Source of the DNA: Prauserella isguenensis
GTDB taxonomy: Bacteria; Actinomycetota; Actinomycetes; Mycobacteriales; Pseudonocardiaceae
Length of the DNA: 64,000 bases
Reading direction: 5' to 3'
NCBI RefSeq assembly: GCF_014191605.1
Contig: NZ_JACHWU010000002.1
Location: 744,001-808,000 of the forward strand
The position numbers and the translations under genes are program-made. Positions 42,803 to 51,676 of the stretch are shown in pieces (position 1 is the first letter of the stretch; the number at the start of each line of letters is the position of its first letter). The notes under the pieces were generated by a model. That model made no database searches, was not told the origin of the DNA, and saw only the letters and a list, made by a program, of their open reading frames with translations.

Positions 42803-43947
42803 CCCGGATCGTCGTCGCCGGTGCCGGACTGGCGGCCGCCCGTGCCTGCGCGACCCTGCGACGCAAGGGATTCGACGGCGAGCTCGTCGTGCTCGGCGCG
42901 GAGCGGCATCCGCCGTACGACCGGCCCCCGCTGTCAAAGGCCGTGCTCAGAGGCGACCGCGACGACGTCCCGCTGCCGTTCGACGTCGACGCGCTCGGCG
43001 TACGGTTCCGGGCGGGCGTGACGGCCACCGGCTTGGACACCGCGGAACGCGTCGTGCGCACCGACAGCGGCGACGAGCCGTACGACGGTCTGCTACTGGC
43101 CACCGGCGCCGAACCGGTGCGCCTGCCCGGCGACGGTGAGCAGCTGACCGTGCGCACACTCGACGACGCGCTCGCGTTGCGCGCCCGGCTCACCGCGGGA
43201 GCACGAGTCGTGGTCATCGGGGCGAGCTGGATCGGTGCCGAGGTGGCCACTGCTGCCCTCTCGGCCGGCTGCCGGGTGACCTGCCTCGAGGCGGGCCCCG
43301 CTCCCCTCTCGGCCGCGCTGGGCGGTGAGGTCGGCGCCCTGTTCACCCCGTGGTGGTCCGACGTCGACCTGCGGCTCGACACCAAGGTCGCGTCGGCCGA
43401 CCGCGGCGGCGTGCTGCTGGCCGACGGGTCGGTCGTGGCCGCCGACGTCGTGGTCACCGGCGTCGGCGTGCGGCCGGCGACCGGCTGGTTGACCGGGTCC
43501 GAGCTCGAGATCGGCAACGGAGTGCACGTCGACGAGCATCTCCGTACCTCGGCGCCCGGCGTGGTCGCCGTCGGCGACCTCGCCGCACGCTGGTCACCGC
43601 GCACGGGTGCGCGTTTGCGGGTCGAACACTGGGACGAGGCGGGCGCGGCCGCGTCGGTCGCGGCCCAGGTGCTGCTAGCCAGCGCCGCGGGAAGTTCCGA
43701 TGCGGAGCTGCCCGTCCACGACCCGGTGCCGTACTTCTGGTCCGACCAGTTCGGCCGCAAGGTGCAGTACGTCGGCCACCACGGCCCGGCGGACCGCGCC
43801 GAGATCGACCCGGGCGACGACGGGACACCGGCCGTGCACTGGTACTCGCCCGGCGGCAGGCTCACGGCGTGGCTCGGCGTGAACCGGGTGAAGGAACTCG
43901 TCCCCGCCCGGAAACGAATCGCCGAGGCGACGCCCCCGATCCCCTGA
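42799..43947 (+). CDS. FAD-dependent NAD(P)H-ferredoxin reductase
   Basis: 382 residues. The ATG at 42799 overlaps the P450 stop by 4 bases. FAD-binding GAGLAAARACATLRRKGFDGELVVLG (about 6-31), HPPYDRPPLSKAVLRG, NAD-binding VVIGASWIGAEVATAALSAG (about 133-152) and the second FAD motif TSAPGVVAVGDLAARW are those of rhodocoxin/putidaredoxin reductases. The C-terminal domain (FWSDQFGRKVQYVGHH) is also present. The enzyme supplies electrons to the [3Fe-4S] ferredoxin and P450. It is the last gene of the rightward operon and converges on the leftward operon ending at 43991. Confidence 0.93.
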   Translation: MTRIVVAGAGLAAARACATLRRKGFDGELVVLGAERHPPYDRPPLSKAVLRGDRDDVPLPFDVDALGVRFRAGVTATGLDTAERVVRTDSGDEPYDGLLLATGAEPVRLPGDGEQLTVRTLDDALALRARLTAGARVVVIGASWIGAEVATAALSAGCRVTCLEAGPAPLSAALGGEVGALFTPWWSDVDLRLDTKVASADRGGVLLADGSVVAADVVVTGVGVRPATGWLTGSELEIGNGVHVDEHLRTSAPGVVAVGDLAARWSPRTGARLRVEHWDEAGAAASVAAQVLLASAAGSSDAELPVHDPVPYFWSDQFGRKVQYVGHHGPADRAEIDPGDDGTPAVHWYSPGGRLTAWLGVNRVKELVPARKRIAEATPPIP

Positions 43948-43990
43948 CCGCACCGCATGGCCTGCGCCCGGCCGTCCCCCGGTGTGGTCG

Positions 43991-44211
43991 TCAGCGTCCG
44001 AGGTCGAGGATCGCGTAGCCGAACCCGTCGACCGCCAGCCCGCGGCCGTTGACCCGCACAGCGTGGGCACGAACGGCCAGGTGAGCAGGAACGTCCACCC
44101 CGTGGGGAACTCCTCCGGTGTGCGCACACCGTCGTTGATCCGCGTGGCACTGTCGTGGTTGGCGATCGGCATCGTCGTGTACCCGGCGTCGCCGATCGTG
44201 TCTTCGCTCAC
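43991..44211 (-). pseudogene. Small gene with an apparent one-base frameshift (about 73 residues), function unknown
   Basis: The GTG at 44211 overlaps the LLM oxidoreductase stop (GTGA), like real downstream genes here. The frame reads SEDTIGDAGYTTMPIANHD ... FPTGWTFLLTWPFVPTL and then loses sense. In the next frame the sequence continues as VRVNGRGLAVDGFGYAILDLGR and stops at 43993-43991. The span of 221 bases is one short of a whole number of codons (222), so a single-base loss near 44045-44060 explains both halves. It is either a decayed gene, a sequencing error or, less likely, programmed frameshifting. I do not recognise the family. Confidence 0.5.
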
Positions 44212-45248
44212 CCGGCAGGCCGCTCCAGGAAGTCGGCGAACGACCGGGATTCGAGACGCCGCAGCGGTTGCACGATCTCTCTACCGACGTGGTCGAGGTA
44301 GGCCTCGGTCTGCTCGGCGTCCATCCCGGGCCAGTGCGGGCGCACCAGCAGCGGGCCGACCGGGAGGGCCGCCGCGATGTCGGCGATCTGCTTCCGGCAC
44401 GCCTCCGCGTCGCCGAGGATCACGTGGTCGCGCACGGTATCGCCGAAGTTGCGCACCTCGTCGTCGCCGAGCAGTGTCATGCCGCGTCCTGCGTAGGCCT
44501 CGTACTTGCCCCGGGCGACCGCGGCGAACCGCGACACCGCGTCGTCGAACCCGTCACCGATCATCAGTTCCCGCCGCAGCGGCAGCGGGTTCAGCGGCAG
44601 TCCGCGGCTCCTGCGTTCGGCGGCGTAGGTGCGGATGAGCGCGTCGACCTGGTCCATCGTCTGCTGCGGCGTGATCGTCCAGACGTCGCCGTGGCGTGCG
44701 GCCCGCCGCACGCCCGTCTCCCGCATCGCCCCCAGCCACACCGGCGGCCGCGGTTGCTGCAGCGGATGCACGTGCGTCGGCAGGTCGTCGATCTGCCAGA
44801 ACCGGCCCTGATGACTCACGCGGTCGGACGACCACAGTTTCGTCATCACCTCGATCAGCTCCTCCAGCAACCGATAACGCTGATCGAACGGCACGCCCAT
44901 CGTGGCGTACTCCTGCGGCAGGTAGCCGGTGCCGAGCCCGACGACCAGTCGTCCGCCGGTGACGACGTCCAGTGTGGCCAGTTCCTCGCCGAGCACCACC
45001 GGATGGTGCACGGGTCCGATGAGGACGGTCGTACCGATCTTGACGTGCTCGTCGAGCTCGGCGGCAAGGCGCGCCAGCAAGGGCACGGGCTGGAACCAGC
45101 GGAACCCGTCGTAGAGGAAGTGCTGGCCGATCGTCAGATACGTGAAACCCGCCCGCTGCGCCGCCTCGGCCTTGCGCAGCATCAGGTCGAGGTGTTCCCG
45201 GGCCGACGACGCGACCGGCTGGTCTCCCATCAGGATTCCGAACTCCAC
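44208..45248 (-). CDS. LLM-class flavin-dependent oxidoreductase (luciferase-like)
   Basis: 346 residues. MEFGILMGDQPVASSAREHLDLMLRKAEAAQRAGFTYLTIGQHFLYDG, then VKIGTTVLIGPVHHPVVLGEELATLDVVTGGRLVVGLGTGYLPQEYATMGV and VWLGAMRETGVRRAARHGDVW are typical of bacterial luciferase-like TIM barrels. The cofactor may be FMNH2 (monooxygenase) or F420; sequence alone does not decide. The final part RPHWPGMDAEQTEAYLDHVGREIVQPLR is family typical. It lies near the 3' end of the long leftward operon, with SDR and aldehyde dehydrogenase genes upstream, and could oxygenate or reduce the pathway substrate. Confidence 0.9.
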   Translation of the reverse strand: MEFGILMGDQPVASSAREHLDLMLRKAEAAQRAGFTYLTIGQHFLYDGFRWFQPVPLLARLAAELDEHVKIGTTVLIGPVHHPVVLGEELATLDVVTGGRLVVGLGTGYLPQEYATMGVPFDQRYRLLEELIEVMTKLWSSDRVSHQGRFWQIDDLPTHVHPLQQPRPPVWLGAMRETGVRRAARHGDVWTITPQQTMDQVDALIRTYAAERRSRGLPLNPLPLRRELMIGDGFDDAVSRFAAVARGKYEAYAGRGMTLLGDDEVRNFGDTVRDHVILGDAEACRKQIADIAAALPVGPLLVRPHWPGMDAEQTEAYLDHVGREIVQPLRRLESRSFADFLERPAG

Positions 45249-45282
45249 GGTTCCTCCTTCGGTTGCCGCTGCTGCGGATTCG

Positions 45283-46047
45283 CTACTTGGCCGTCATGCC
45301 GCCGTCGACGGGGATCGTCACACCGGTCACGAAGCTCGCCATGTCGCTGGCGAGGAACAACGCGACCTGGGCGATCTCCTCCGGCTGGGACGGGCGGCCC
45401 ATCGGGATCTGGGCGAAGAACGCCTTCTTCCGCTCGGCCAGCTCCTCCTCGGTGCTGGTGCGGAAGAACGCGGGCAGGCCCGGTGTGTCGACCGACCCCG
45501 GAGCGATGGCGTTCACACGCACCCCGTCCTGGGCGAACGCGAGCGCCAGCGAGCGCACCAGCGCGATGATGCCGCCCTTGGTGAACGAGTACAGCGGGCT
45601 GTACGGCGAGCCGACCAGTCCCGAACTGGAACTGGTGAAGATCACCGACGCGTTGCCCGACGCGCGCAACGCGTCGGTGAGGTAGTTGGTCAGGTAGAAG
45701 CTCGCGCGGGCGTTGATCTCGATGAGCGCGTCCCAGTCCTCGACCGACAGGTCCGTGCCCGCGGCGCCGGGTATACCGACGTTGTTGTACAGCACGTCGA
45801 GCGACCCGTGGTCGGACTGCACCCGCTCGGCGAGCGACTTCAGCGCATCCAGGTCGCGCACGTCGATGACCTCGGCACGCGCGCTGCCGCCTGCGTTCTC
45901 GACGGCGCCCACGACGTCCTTGGCGGCACCTTCGTCGACATCGACGACGATCACGTGCGCGCCCTGAGCGGCGAAGGCCTCCGCCGCGGCACGGCCCATA
46001 CCCGAGCCGCCCGCGGTGATGAGCGCGGTCCTGTTCTTGAGCAGCAT
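45283..46047 (-). CDS. Short-chain dehydrogenase/reductase
   Basis: 254 residues. The dinucleotide motif is TAGGSGMG, with Ala in place of the first Gly of TGxxxGxG; VVDVDEG after strand 2 suggests NAD. NNVGIPG replaces NNAG, the catalytic Ser is in TSSSSGLVGS and the YSFTK motif (about 159-163) is intact, followed by VTGVTIPVDGGMTAK. Expected role is oxidation of a secondary alcohol, possibly the product of the P450 or LLM enzyme. It lies 34 bases upstream of the LLM gene and 57 bases downstream of an aldehyde dehydrogenase gene in one transcript. Confidence 0.9.
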   Translation of the reverse strand: MLLKNRTALITAGGSGMGRAAAEAFAAQGAHVIVVDVDEGAAKDVVGAVENAGGSARAEVIDVRDLDALKSLAERVQSDHGSLDVLYNNVGIPGAAGTDLSVEDWDALIEINARASFYLTNYLTDALRASGNASVIFTSSSSGLVGSPYSPLYSFTKGGIIALVRSLALAFAQDGVRVNAIAPGSVDTPGLPAFFRTSTEEELAERKKAFFAQIPMGRPSQPEEIAQVALFLASDMASFVTGVTIPVDGGMTAK

Positions 46048-46104
46048 GACGAAAACTCCGATCTACGGCAGATGGTCCACTGTGGAATGTCGGGTCGGCG
46101 GCGG

Positions 46105-47601
46105 TCAGGTCCCCGGCGGGCGCGTCACGCCCGCGAGCGGCCACTGGATGTGTTTGACCTCGAAGAACTCGGCGAAGCCGTCCTCGCCGAGCTCGCGGCC
46201 GACGCCACTGCGGCCGGGGCCGCCCCACGGCGCGTCCGGGCGCATGCCGGCCCCGCCGTTGATCGTGACCGTTCCGGAGCGCACTCGTTCGGCCACGGGC
46301 ATCGCCTCGTCCAGCGGACCGAAGACGTTGGCGGCCAGACCGTACGACGTCGCGTTGGCGATCCGCACCGCCTCGTCCACGTCGGAATACGGCAGTGCGA
46401 TCGCGATCGGGGCGAACAACTCGGTCTGCGCGATCGGGGCATCGACGTCGACGCCGGTGAGGATCGCCGGGTTGAGGTAATGGCCGGTCGGCAGGTCGGG
46501 CCGCCCACCGCCCGCGACCACCGTCGCGCCCGCGGCCACGGCGTCGGACACCAGTCCTTCGACCTTCGCCCGGTGTTCGGCCGAGATCACCGGGCCGACG
46601 ACCGTGTCGTCCTCCTGCGGGTCGCCGACGGCGATCGTCTTGATGAACGCATCGGCCTTCTCACAGAACTCGTCGAGGCGGTCCCGGGGTACGAGCACCC
46701 GGCTCCACGCCGCACAGCCCTGGCCCGCGTTGCGCGCGAACCGCAGGATCGACGGACCGACCGTCGAGTCCAGGTCCGCACCGGGCAGGATGATGTTGGG
46801 GCTCTTGCCGCCGAGTTCGAGGACGGCCTTCGACAGCGACCCGAGCGCGGACTGCGACATGACCTGCCCTCCGACCGCGTCCGAACCGGTGAACGACACG
46901 AGGTTCACGTCGGGGTGGCCGGTGAGCCGCTTGCCCACGTCCGGACCCCCGACGACGAGGTTCACCACGCCCGGCGGCAGGTCGAGTTCCTCGATCAGCT
47001 CGAACACGCGCAGTGTCGTCTGCATGCCCTGCGGCGACGGCAGCACGACGGTGGTGCACCCGCTGGCGAGGGCCCCGCCGAGCTTCCACGCCAGCAGGTT
47101 GATCGGATAGTTGTACGCGGGCAGCGCAGCCAGCACACCGGCCGGTTCGTACCGCAGCAGGCTCGTCGACAGCACCGGCTTGTCGTAGAGCGGCAGCGCG
47201 TGCGAGTACCCGCCGCGCGGGCCCCGTTCGGCCATCTCTGCGTACCACCGCAACGCCTCGACCGGGCCACCGACCTGCATGCCGCGGGCCGCTCCGATGG
47301 GTGTGCCGACCTCGTCGGCGATCAGTCGGGCCAGCGGCTCCGTGTTCTTCTCGAGCAGGTCGGCCAGCCGATTGACCACGCGCGCGCGGTCCTTCGGCCC
47401 GTACGCGCGCCAGGCGTCTCCCTCGAACGCCGCCCGCGCGCTCGCGACCGCGGCGTCCACCTGCTCCGGCGAACTCAGCTGCGCGGTGCCGACCGCCTGC
47501 TCGGTCGACGGGCTCCACGAGGTGTAGGTCTCGCTGGACTCCCCGTCGCGCCACGCGCCGTCGATGTAGGTGCTCTTACTTCGCGTGTCCAGGCCACTCA
47601 T
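46105..47601 (-). CDS. Aldehyde dehydrogenase (NAD(P)-dependent)
   Basis: 498 residues. YNYPINLLAWKLGGALASGCTTVVLPSPQG (cofactor region), FTGSDAVGGQVMSQSA, general base Glu in VLELGGKSPNIIL (about 267) and the catalytic Cys in RNAGQGCAAWSRVLVP (about 301) are in place, as is the C-terminal PWGGPGRSGVGRELGEDGFAEFFEVKHI. The Trp-Asn of the usual PWN motif is replaced by AYN-type YNYP. It converts an aldehyde to an acid, which the adjacent acyl-CoA ligases could activate. It lies 111 bases downstream of the enoyl-CoA hydratase. Confidence 0.92.
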   Translation of the reverse strand: MSGLDTRSKSTYIDGAWRDGESSETYTSWSPSTEQAVGTAQLSSPEQVDAAVASARAAFEGDAWRAYGPKDRARVVNRLADLLEKNTEPLARLIADEVGTPIGAARGMQVGGPVEALRWYAEMAERGPRGGYSHALPLYDKPVLSTSLLRYEPAGVLAALPAYNYPINLLAWKLGGALASGCTTVVLPSPQGMQTTLRVFELIEELDLPPGVVNLVVGGPDVGKRLTGHPDVNLVSFTGSDAVGGQVMSQSALGSLSKAVLELGGKSPNIILPGADLDSTVGPSILRFARNAGQGCAAWSRVLVPRDRLDEFCEKADAFIKTIAVGDPQEDDTVVGPVISAEHRAKVEGLVSDAVAAGATVVAGGGRPDLPTGHYLNPAILTGVDVDAPIAQTELFAPIAIALPYSDVDEAVRIANATSYGLAANVFGPLDEAMPVAERVRSGTVTINGGAGMRPDAPWGGPGRSGVGRELGEDGFAEFFEVKHIQWPLAGVTRPPGT

Positions 47602-47712
47602 GCCGGCTCCTTCGTCCTCGTTGACAGCCGCTGACCGCCGGATGGATCGTAGGCACCCCGCGCGGCCGCGCGATAGTTGTTGTGTTGCTGGAAGAGCTCG
47701 GGTATGTGCGCA

Positions 47713-48483
47713 TCACCTGCCTCGCGTTGCCCGGAACGTCCGCACCGCTGCCCTGTGGTCGTCGGTGTCGAACAGCAGGGCGGTCGCCTCCACCGACTCG
47801 GCGAAACCACCTGCCGTGTCGCGGTTGACGAACGCCTTGCCGACGCGCACCGCCAGCGGCGGATGCGCCGCCATGTCGCAGGCCAGCTCCACTGCCCGGT
47901 CGCAGAGCTCGCCGTCGGGGTGCACCTCCTGCACCAGGCCGATCCGCTCGGCCGTTGCGGCGTCGACGTCCCGGCCGCTGAGCGCCAGGTAACGCGTCCA
48001 GTGTCTGCCGATGACATCGGGACCGCGCACGATGCCGAAGCCCGGCATCAGCCCGACGGTGGGCTCCTTGAACGCGAACCGCGCCGACTCGCCCGCGAGT
48101 ACGACGTCGCTCGCGAGTGCCAGTTCGGTGCCGCCGCCGTAGGCGACGCCGTTCACCGCGGCGATCACCGGCACCGCGCACCGTTCCACGGCGTGGAACG
48201 CGTCGTAGACGAGCCGCAGGTGGGGCCGCACCCGCGCGACGTCCCCGTCCAGGCCGGCGAACATGTCGATGTCGCCGCCCGCGGAGAACGCCCGACCCGA
48301 CCCCGTCAGCACGACCGCCCGCACGTGGTCCTCGTCGCCGTGGCCGAACGTGTCCATCACGTCCCGCAGCTGCCGGAACCACGACTGGTCCATCGCGTTC
48401 AGTTTCGCCGGCCACGACATCGTCAGCACGACGACGCCGGGCCGCGGTTCGGTGCGCTCGAAGCGGGTGAGCTCAACGGCCAT
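47713..48483 (-). CDS. Enoyl-CoA hydratase/isomerase (crotonase)
   Basis: 256 residues. TGSGRAFSAGGDIDMFAGL (about 60-78) and AAVNGVAYGGGTELALASDVVLAGESARFAFKEPTVGLMPGFGIVRGP are the oxyanion-hole segments. The usual catalytic Glu are at GGGTEL and FKEPTVGL, so ordinary syn-hydration of enoyl-CoA is plausible. Its ATG at 48483 lies inside the end of the acyl-CoA ligase gene (11-base overlap), so both are translated together. Confidence 0.9.
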   Translation of the reverse strand: MAVELTRFERTEPRPGVVVLTMSWPAKLNAMDQSWFRQLRDVMDTFGHGDEDHVRAVVLTGSGRAFSAGGDIDMFAGLDGDVARVRPHLRLVYDAFHAVERCAVPVIAAVNGVAYGGGTELALASDVVLAGESARFAFKEPTVGLMPGFGIVRGPDVIGRHWTRYLALSGRDVDAATAERIGLVQEVHPDGELCDRAVELACDMAAHPPLAVRVGKAFVNRDTAGGFAESVEATALLFDTDDHRAAVRTFRATRGR

Positions 48484-50164
48484 CGGGTCCCGCCTCCCGG
48501 TCGAACGTTCCCGGGGTCACGCCGTCGGCCCGTAGCTTGTACTTCTCCACCCGTTGACTCGGCGTGAGTGGCAGGCCCTCGACCACCCGCACGTACCGCG
48601 GGATCGCGAACGACGTCAGCCGCCCTGCGCAGTGCCGGAGCAGCGCGACCGGGTCCACGGTCGCGCCGTCGGCGGGCACCACGGCCACCATCACGTCCTC
48701 TTCGGACAGTTGTGACGGCACGCCGTACGCCGCGACGCCCGCCACCGACGGGTGCTCGGCCACGACGCGTTCCACCTCCCACGACGAGATGTTCTCCCCG
48801 CGCCGCCGCACCGTGTCCTTGAGCCGGTCGAGGAACGTCAGGTACCCGTCCTCGTCGAGGTAGCCGCGGTCCCCGGTGTGGAACCACAGGTTGCGCCAGC
48901 TGCGCGCCGTTTCGGCGGGCATGCCGTGGTAGCCGTCGAACATCCAGCCGGGCCTGCGTGGCCGCGCGACGATCTCCCCTGCCCGGCCGGGCGGCAGCGG
49001 CTCGTCACGCTCGTCCACGACGGCCACCTCGTAGTTGGCCGACGCCCGGCCGGAGGTGCCGATCCGGCGCCGCTGCGGTGGCATGTCGGTGACGATCGAG
49101 ACCTCGGTGCTGCCGAAGATCTCGGTCAGCCGGACGTCGAACCGTTCCTCGAAGGCCGCGAAGATCTCCTGCGGGCACGGAGCGCCGAACGCCGCCCGGA
49201 CGGGGTTGTCGGCGTCGTCGGGCCGCGACGGCTGTTTGAACAGGATGCTCATCATCGCGCCCTGGTAGTTGAACGCGGTGATGCCCTGTTCCCGGCAGAC
49301 GTCCCAGAACCGACTCGCCGAGAACCGGCGGTGCATCACCAGCTCCGCGCCCGCCTCGAGCGCGGCCATGACGCTGCAGTACCGGGCGTTGCTGTGGAAC
49401 AGCGGGAACACGCTGTAGAGCCGGTCGGCGGGGCTGTATCCCATGAGCGCGACCGTGTGCCGGGCGAGGTTCACGTTGGCCTGATGGCTGAGCACCACGC
49501 CTTTCGGCGGCCCGGTCGTGCCGGACGTGTACAGGATCACCGCGGGATCGCCCGGCGACACCGCACCCGGCGGCGGCGCGGCCGTCGTGCCTGCTTCCTC
49601 CAGATCGGACAACCGGTGCCGCGTCACCCGGCCCGGCATCGCTGCCGCGTCGTCGCCGGTGGTGCCGCCGTCGGTGGTGCCGTCGGTGGTGCCGTCGCCG
49701 GTGGTGCCGCCGTCGACCACGACGACGTGGCGCACCGATTCGGGCAGGCAGGCCCGCACGGCGGTCTCGTGGCGCTCGCCGCAGACCACGGCGGCGGCGC
49801 CGGAGTCGGCCAGGTAGTAGCCCAGTAGGTACCGGCCCGCCTCCGGGTTCAACGGCACCTCCACGATGCCGCGTCGGGCCAGGCCGAACCACACCGTGAG
49901 GAACTCGGGACAGGCGTCCAGTACGACACACACCCGCTCACCACGGCCGATGCCGAGTTCCGCGAACCCGGCCGCGACCCGGTCGGCGCGCGCGTCCAGC
50001 TCGCGGTACCCGATCCGGTCACCTTCGATCAGCACGCCGGCTCCCTCGGGCGCCGCGGCGGCGGCCTCCCCGAGCCACTCGCCCAGCGTGCGCGCGGCGG
50101 TCCGAGGGCGAGCGGCGACGTCGGCGGATCCGGAGCGTCGGGCGGGCCGGGCGGAGGCCGTCAT
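48473..50164 (-). CDS. Acyl-CoA synthetase (AMP-forming, FadD-like)
   Basis: 563 residues. P-loop ILYTSGTTGPPKGVVLSHQ (about 211-229), A5 IFGSTEVSIV, A7 WFHTGDRGYLDEDGYLTFLDRLKD, A8 RRRGENISSWEVE and the A10 Lys in TPSQRVEKYKLRADG are intact. It belongs to the same group as the 38694-40346 ligase. A Gly/Thr/Asp repeat (DGGTTGDGTTDGTTDGG, about 152-172) encoded by a minisatellite interrupts the N-terminal domain in a surface loop. The N-terminal 25 residues are basic and low in complexity. Its start overlaps the livF stop by 4 bases, which links import and activation. Confidence 0.92.
   Translation of the reverse strand: MTASARPARRSGSADVAARPRTAARTLGEWLGEAAAAAPEGAGVLIEGDRIGYRELDARADRVAAGFAELGIGRGERVCVVLDACPEFLTVWFGLARRGIVEVPLNPEAGRYLLGYYLADSGAAAVVCGERHETAVRACLPESVRHVVVVDGGTTGDGTTDGTTDGGTTGDDAAAMPGRVTRHRLSDLEEAGTTAAPPPGAVSPGDPAVILYTSGTTGPPKGVVLSHQANVNLARHTVALMGYSPADRLYSVFPLFHSNARYCSVMAALEAGAELVMHRRFSASRFWDVCREQGITAFNYQGAMMSILFKQPSRPDDADNPVRAAFGAPCPQEIFAAFEERFDVRLTEIFGSTEVSIVTDMPPQRRRIGTSGRASANYEVAVVDERDEPLPPGRAGEIVARPRRPGWMFDGYHGMPAETARSWRNLWFHTGDRGYLDEDGYLTFLDRLKDTVRRRGENISSWEVERVVAEHPSVAGVAAYGVPSQLSEEDVMVAVVPADGATVDPVALLRHCAGRLTSFAIPRYVRVVEGLPLTPSQRVEKYKLRADGVTPGTFDREAGPDGR
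49650..49713. repeat. Coding minisatellite in the acyl-CoA synthetase gene
   Basis: Units CGTCGCCGGTGGTGC and CGTCGGTGGTGC alternate in tandem over about 64 bases and keep the reading frame; they encode the Gly/Thr/Asp-rich loop of the ligase. Copy number may vary between strains. Confidence 0.75.
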
Positions 50165-50889
50165 GCCGTGCCCTCCTCGGCGAGTGCAGCATCCCCGAGC
50201 AGTGCGTGCACCACCGAGGCGTCCTGCCGCAACTCCTCCGCATCACCGCTGCGCACGACCTCGCCGCGCGCCACGATCGACACCGTGTCGGCAACGGCCA
50301 GGCCCGCGTCGACGTTCTGCTCGACCATCAGCACACCGATGCCGGAGTCGGCGATGGCGCGGACACGGTCCAGCACCGTGTCGACCATGCCCGGTGCCAG
50401 GCCCATCGACGGCTCGTCGAGCAGCATCACCCGCGGCTGCGCCATCAGCGCCCTGCCGAACGCGAGCATCTGCTGCTCACCACCCGACAGCAGGCCCGCG
50501 GGCATGTCCCGGCGCTGCGCGAGGATCGGGAACCGGTCGTACACCCCGTCGGCGAGGGCAGCGACCCTCGACCGCCCCGCCGTGTACCCCCCGATGCGGA
50601 GGTTCTCGGCCACCGACAGCGGCGCGAAGATGCGTCTGCCCTCCGGGACCAGACTGACGCCTTCCCGCACGATCCGGTGGGGCCGCTTCCCGAGCAGCTC
50701 CGCACCGTCCAGGCGCACCGAGCCACCGCCCGCGGGCTGCAGACCGCAGATCGCACGCAGGCTCGTCGACTTGCCCGCACCGTTGGCGCCGAGCACCAGT
50801 GTGATCCGCCCGGCTTCGGCCAGCAGCGACACGCCGCGGACCGCGTGCACCGGCCCGTAGCTGACATGCAGTTCGGAGACGTCAAGCAT
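50161..50889 (-). CDS. livF: Branched-chain-type ABC importer ATPase LivF
   Basis: 242 residues. Walker A LGANGAGKST (about 33-42), Q-loop VPEGRRIFAPLSVAENL, signature LSGGEQQMLAFGRAL, Walker B VMLLDEPSMGLAP and H-loop region VLMVEQN are complete. EGRRIFAPLSV marks LivF rather than LivG. It is one of two ATPases of the HAAT-type importer encoded here with LivG, LivM, LivH and the lipoprotein. Overlaps with the neighbouring genes on both sides (8 and 4 bases) show tight coupling. The ligand may be a carboxylate, aromatic or other small organic compound rather than an amino acid, given the catabolic genes on either side. Confidence 0.95.
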   Translation of the reverse strand: MLDVSELHVSYGPVHAVRGVSLLAEAGRITLVLGANGAGKSTSLRAICGLQPAGGGSVRLDGAELLGKRPHRIVREGVSLVPEGRRIFAPLSVAENLRIGGYTAGRSRVAALADGVYDRFPILAQRRDMPAGLLSGGEQQMLAFGRALMAQPRVMLLDEPSMGLAPGMVDTVLDRVRAIADSGIGVLMVEQNVDAGLAVADTVSIVARGEVVRSGDAEELRQDASVVHALLGDAALAEEGTA

Positions 50890-51676
50890 GTGCCCTCCCC
50901 TGCTTTCCCAGGTAGGCCTCCTGCACGGCCGGATGCCGCACGACCGCCTCCGGCTCGCCGTCGGCGATCAGCTCGCCGAAGTTCATGGCGAACAGGTGAT
51001 CGCAGGCATCGACCATCATCTGCACGTCGTGCTCGATGAGCAGTTGGGTCAGCCCCTCGCCGCGCAGGTCGCCGAGCAGGCCGGTGATGTCGTCGCGCTC
51101 CTGCCGGTTCATGCCGGCCGTCGGCTCGTCCAGCAGCAACAGCGTCGGTTCGCTCGCGATCGCGCGTGCGATCTCCACGCGCCGCTGGTAGCCGTACGAC
51201 AGTTCGTCCGGGCGGTGACGCTCCTTGCCCGCCAGCCCCGTGCGCTCGATCGCCGTCCGTGCCCGCTGTCGGGCACGACCGCGTTCCGCCTTGCCCGCCG
51301 AGCCGGCCGACTCGGCGCCGAGTGCGACGTTGTCGAACACCGTGCGACCGGGCAGGATCCGCACCGTCTGGAACGTCCGCGCGACACCGCGCGCGGCGAT
51401 CGTGTGCGGCCGCACCGTGTCGTAGCGCCTGCCTTCGAACTCGAGGCTGCCCCGCGTCAGCGGGACGAGCCGGGTCAGCGCCGCCAGCAGCGTGCTCTTG
51501 CCCGAGCCGTTCGGACCGAGGACGCCGAAGATCCGTCCCGGGGTCAGTTCGATCGACACACCGTCGACCGCCTTCACACCTCCGAAGTGGACCGCGACGT
51601 CGTCGGCGCGCAGCACGCTCTCCGTCGCAGCGGTGTCGGCGGCACCGTCGACGTCCTCGATCGTGCCGGATGCCAT
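50882..51676 (-). CDS. livG: Branched-chain-type ABC importer ATPase LivG
   Basis: 264 residues. Walker A GPNGSGKST, Q-loop ARTFQTVRILPGRTVFDNV, signature LSYGYQRRVEIARAI, Walker B LLLDEPTAGMN and H-loop LIEHDVQMMVDACDHLFAMNFGELIADG are typical of LivG. The signature has SYGYQ in place of SGGQ, as in other LivG proteins. ATG 51676 is used, overlapping the livM stop by one base (TGATG); GTG 51679 directly before it is an alternative with equal support. The first 22 residues are an acidic extension. Confidence 0.95.
   Translation of the reverse strand: MASGTIEDVDGAADTAATESVLRADDVAVHFGGVKAVDGVSIELTPGRIFGVLGPNGSGKSTLLAALTRLVPLTRGSLEFEGRRYDTVRPHTIAARGVARTFQTVRILPGRTVFDNVALGAESAGSAGKAERGRARQRARTAIERTGLAGKERHRPDELSYGYQRRVEIARAIASEPTLLLLDEPTAGMNRQERDDITGLLGDLRGEGLTQLLIEHDVQMMVDACDHLFAMNFGELIADGEPEAVVRHPAVQEAYLGKQGRAHA

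Noticed and set aside
47598-48017. Alternative minus-strand frame reading HIPELFQQHNNYRAAARGAYDPSGG after the enoyl-CoA hydratase
   Set aside because: The hydratase is full length in its own frame; this stretch overlaps it out of frame and has no recognised homology.
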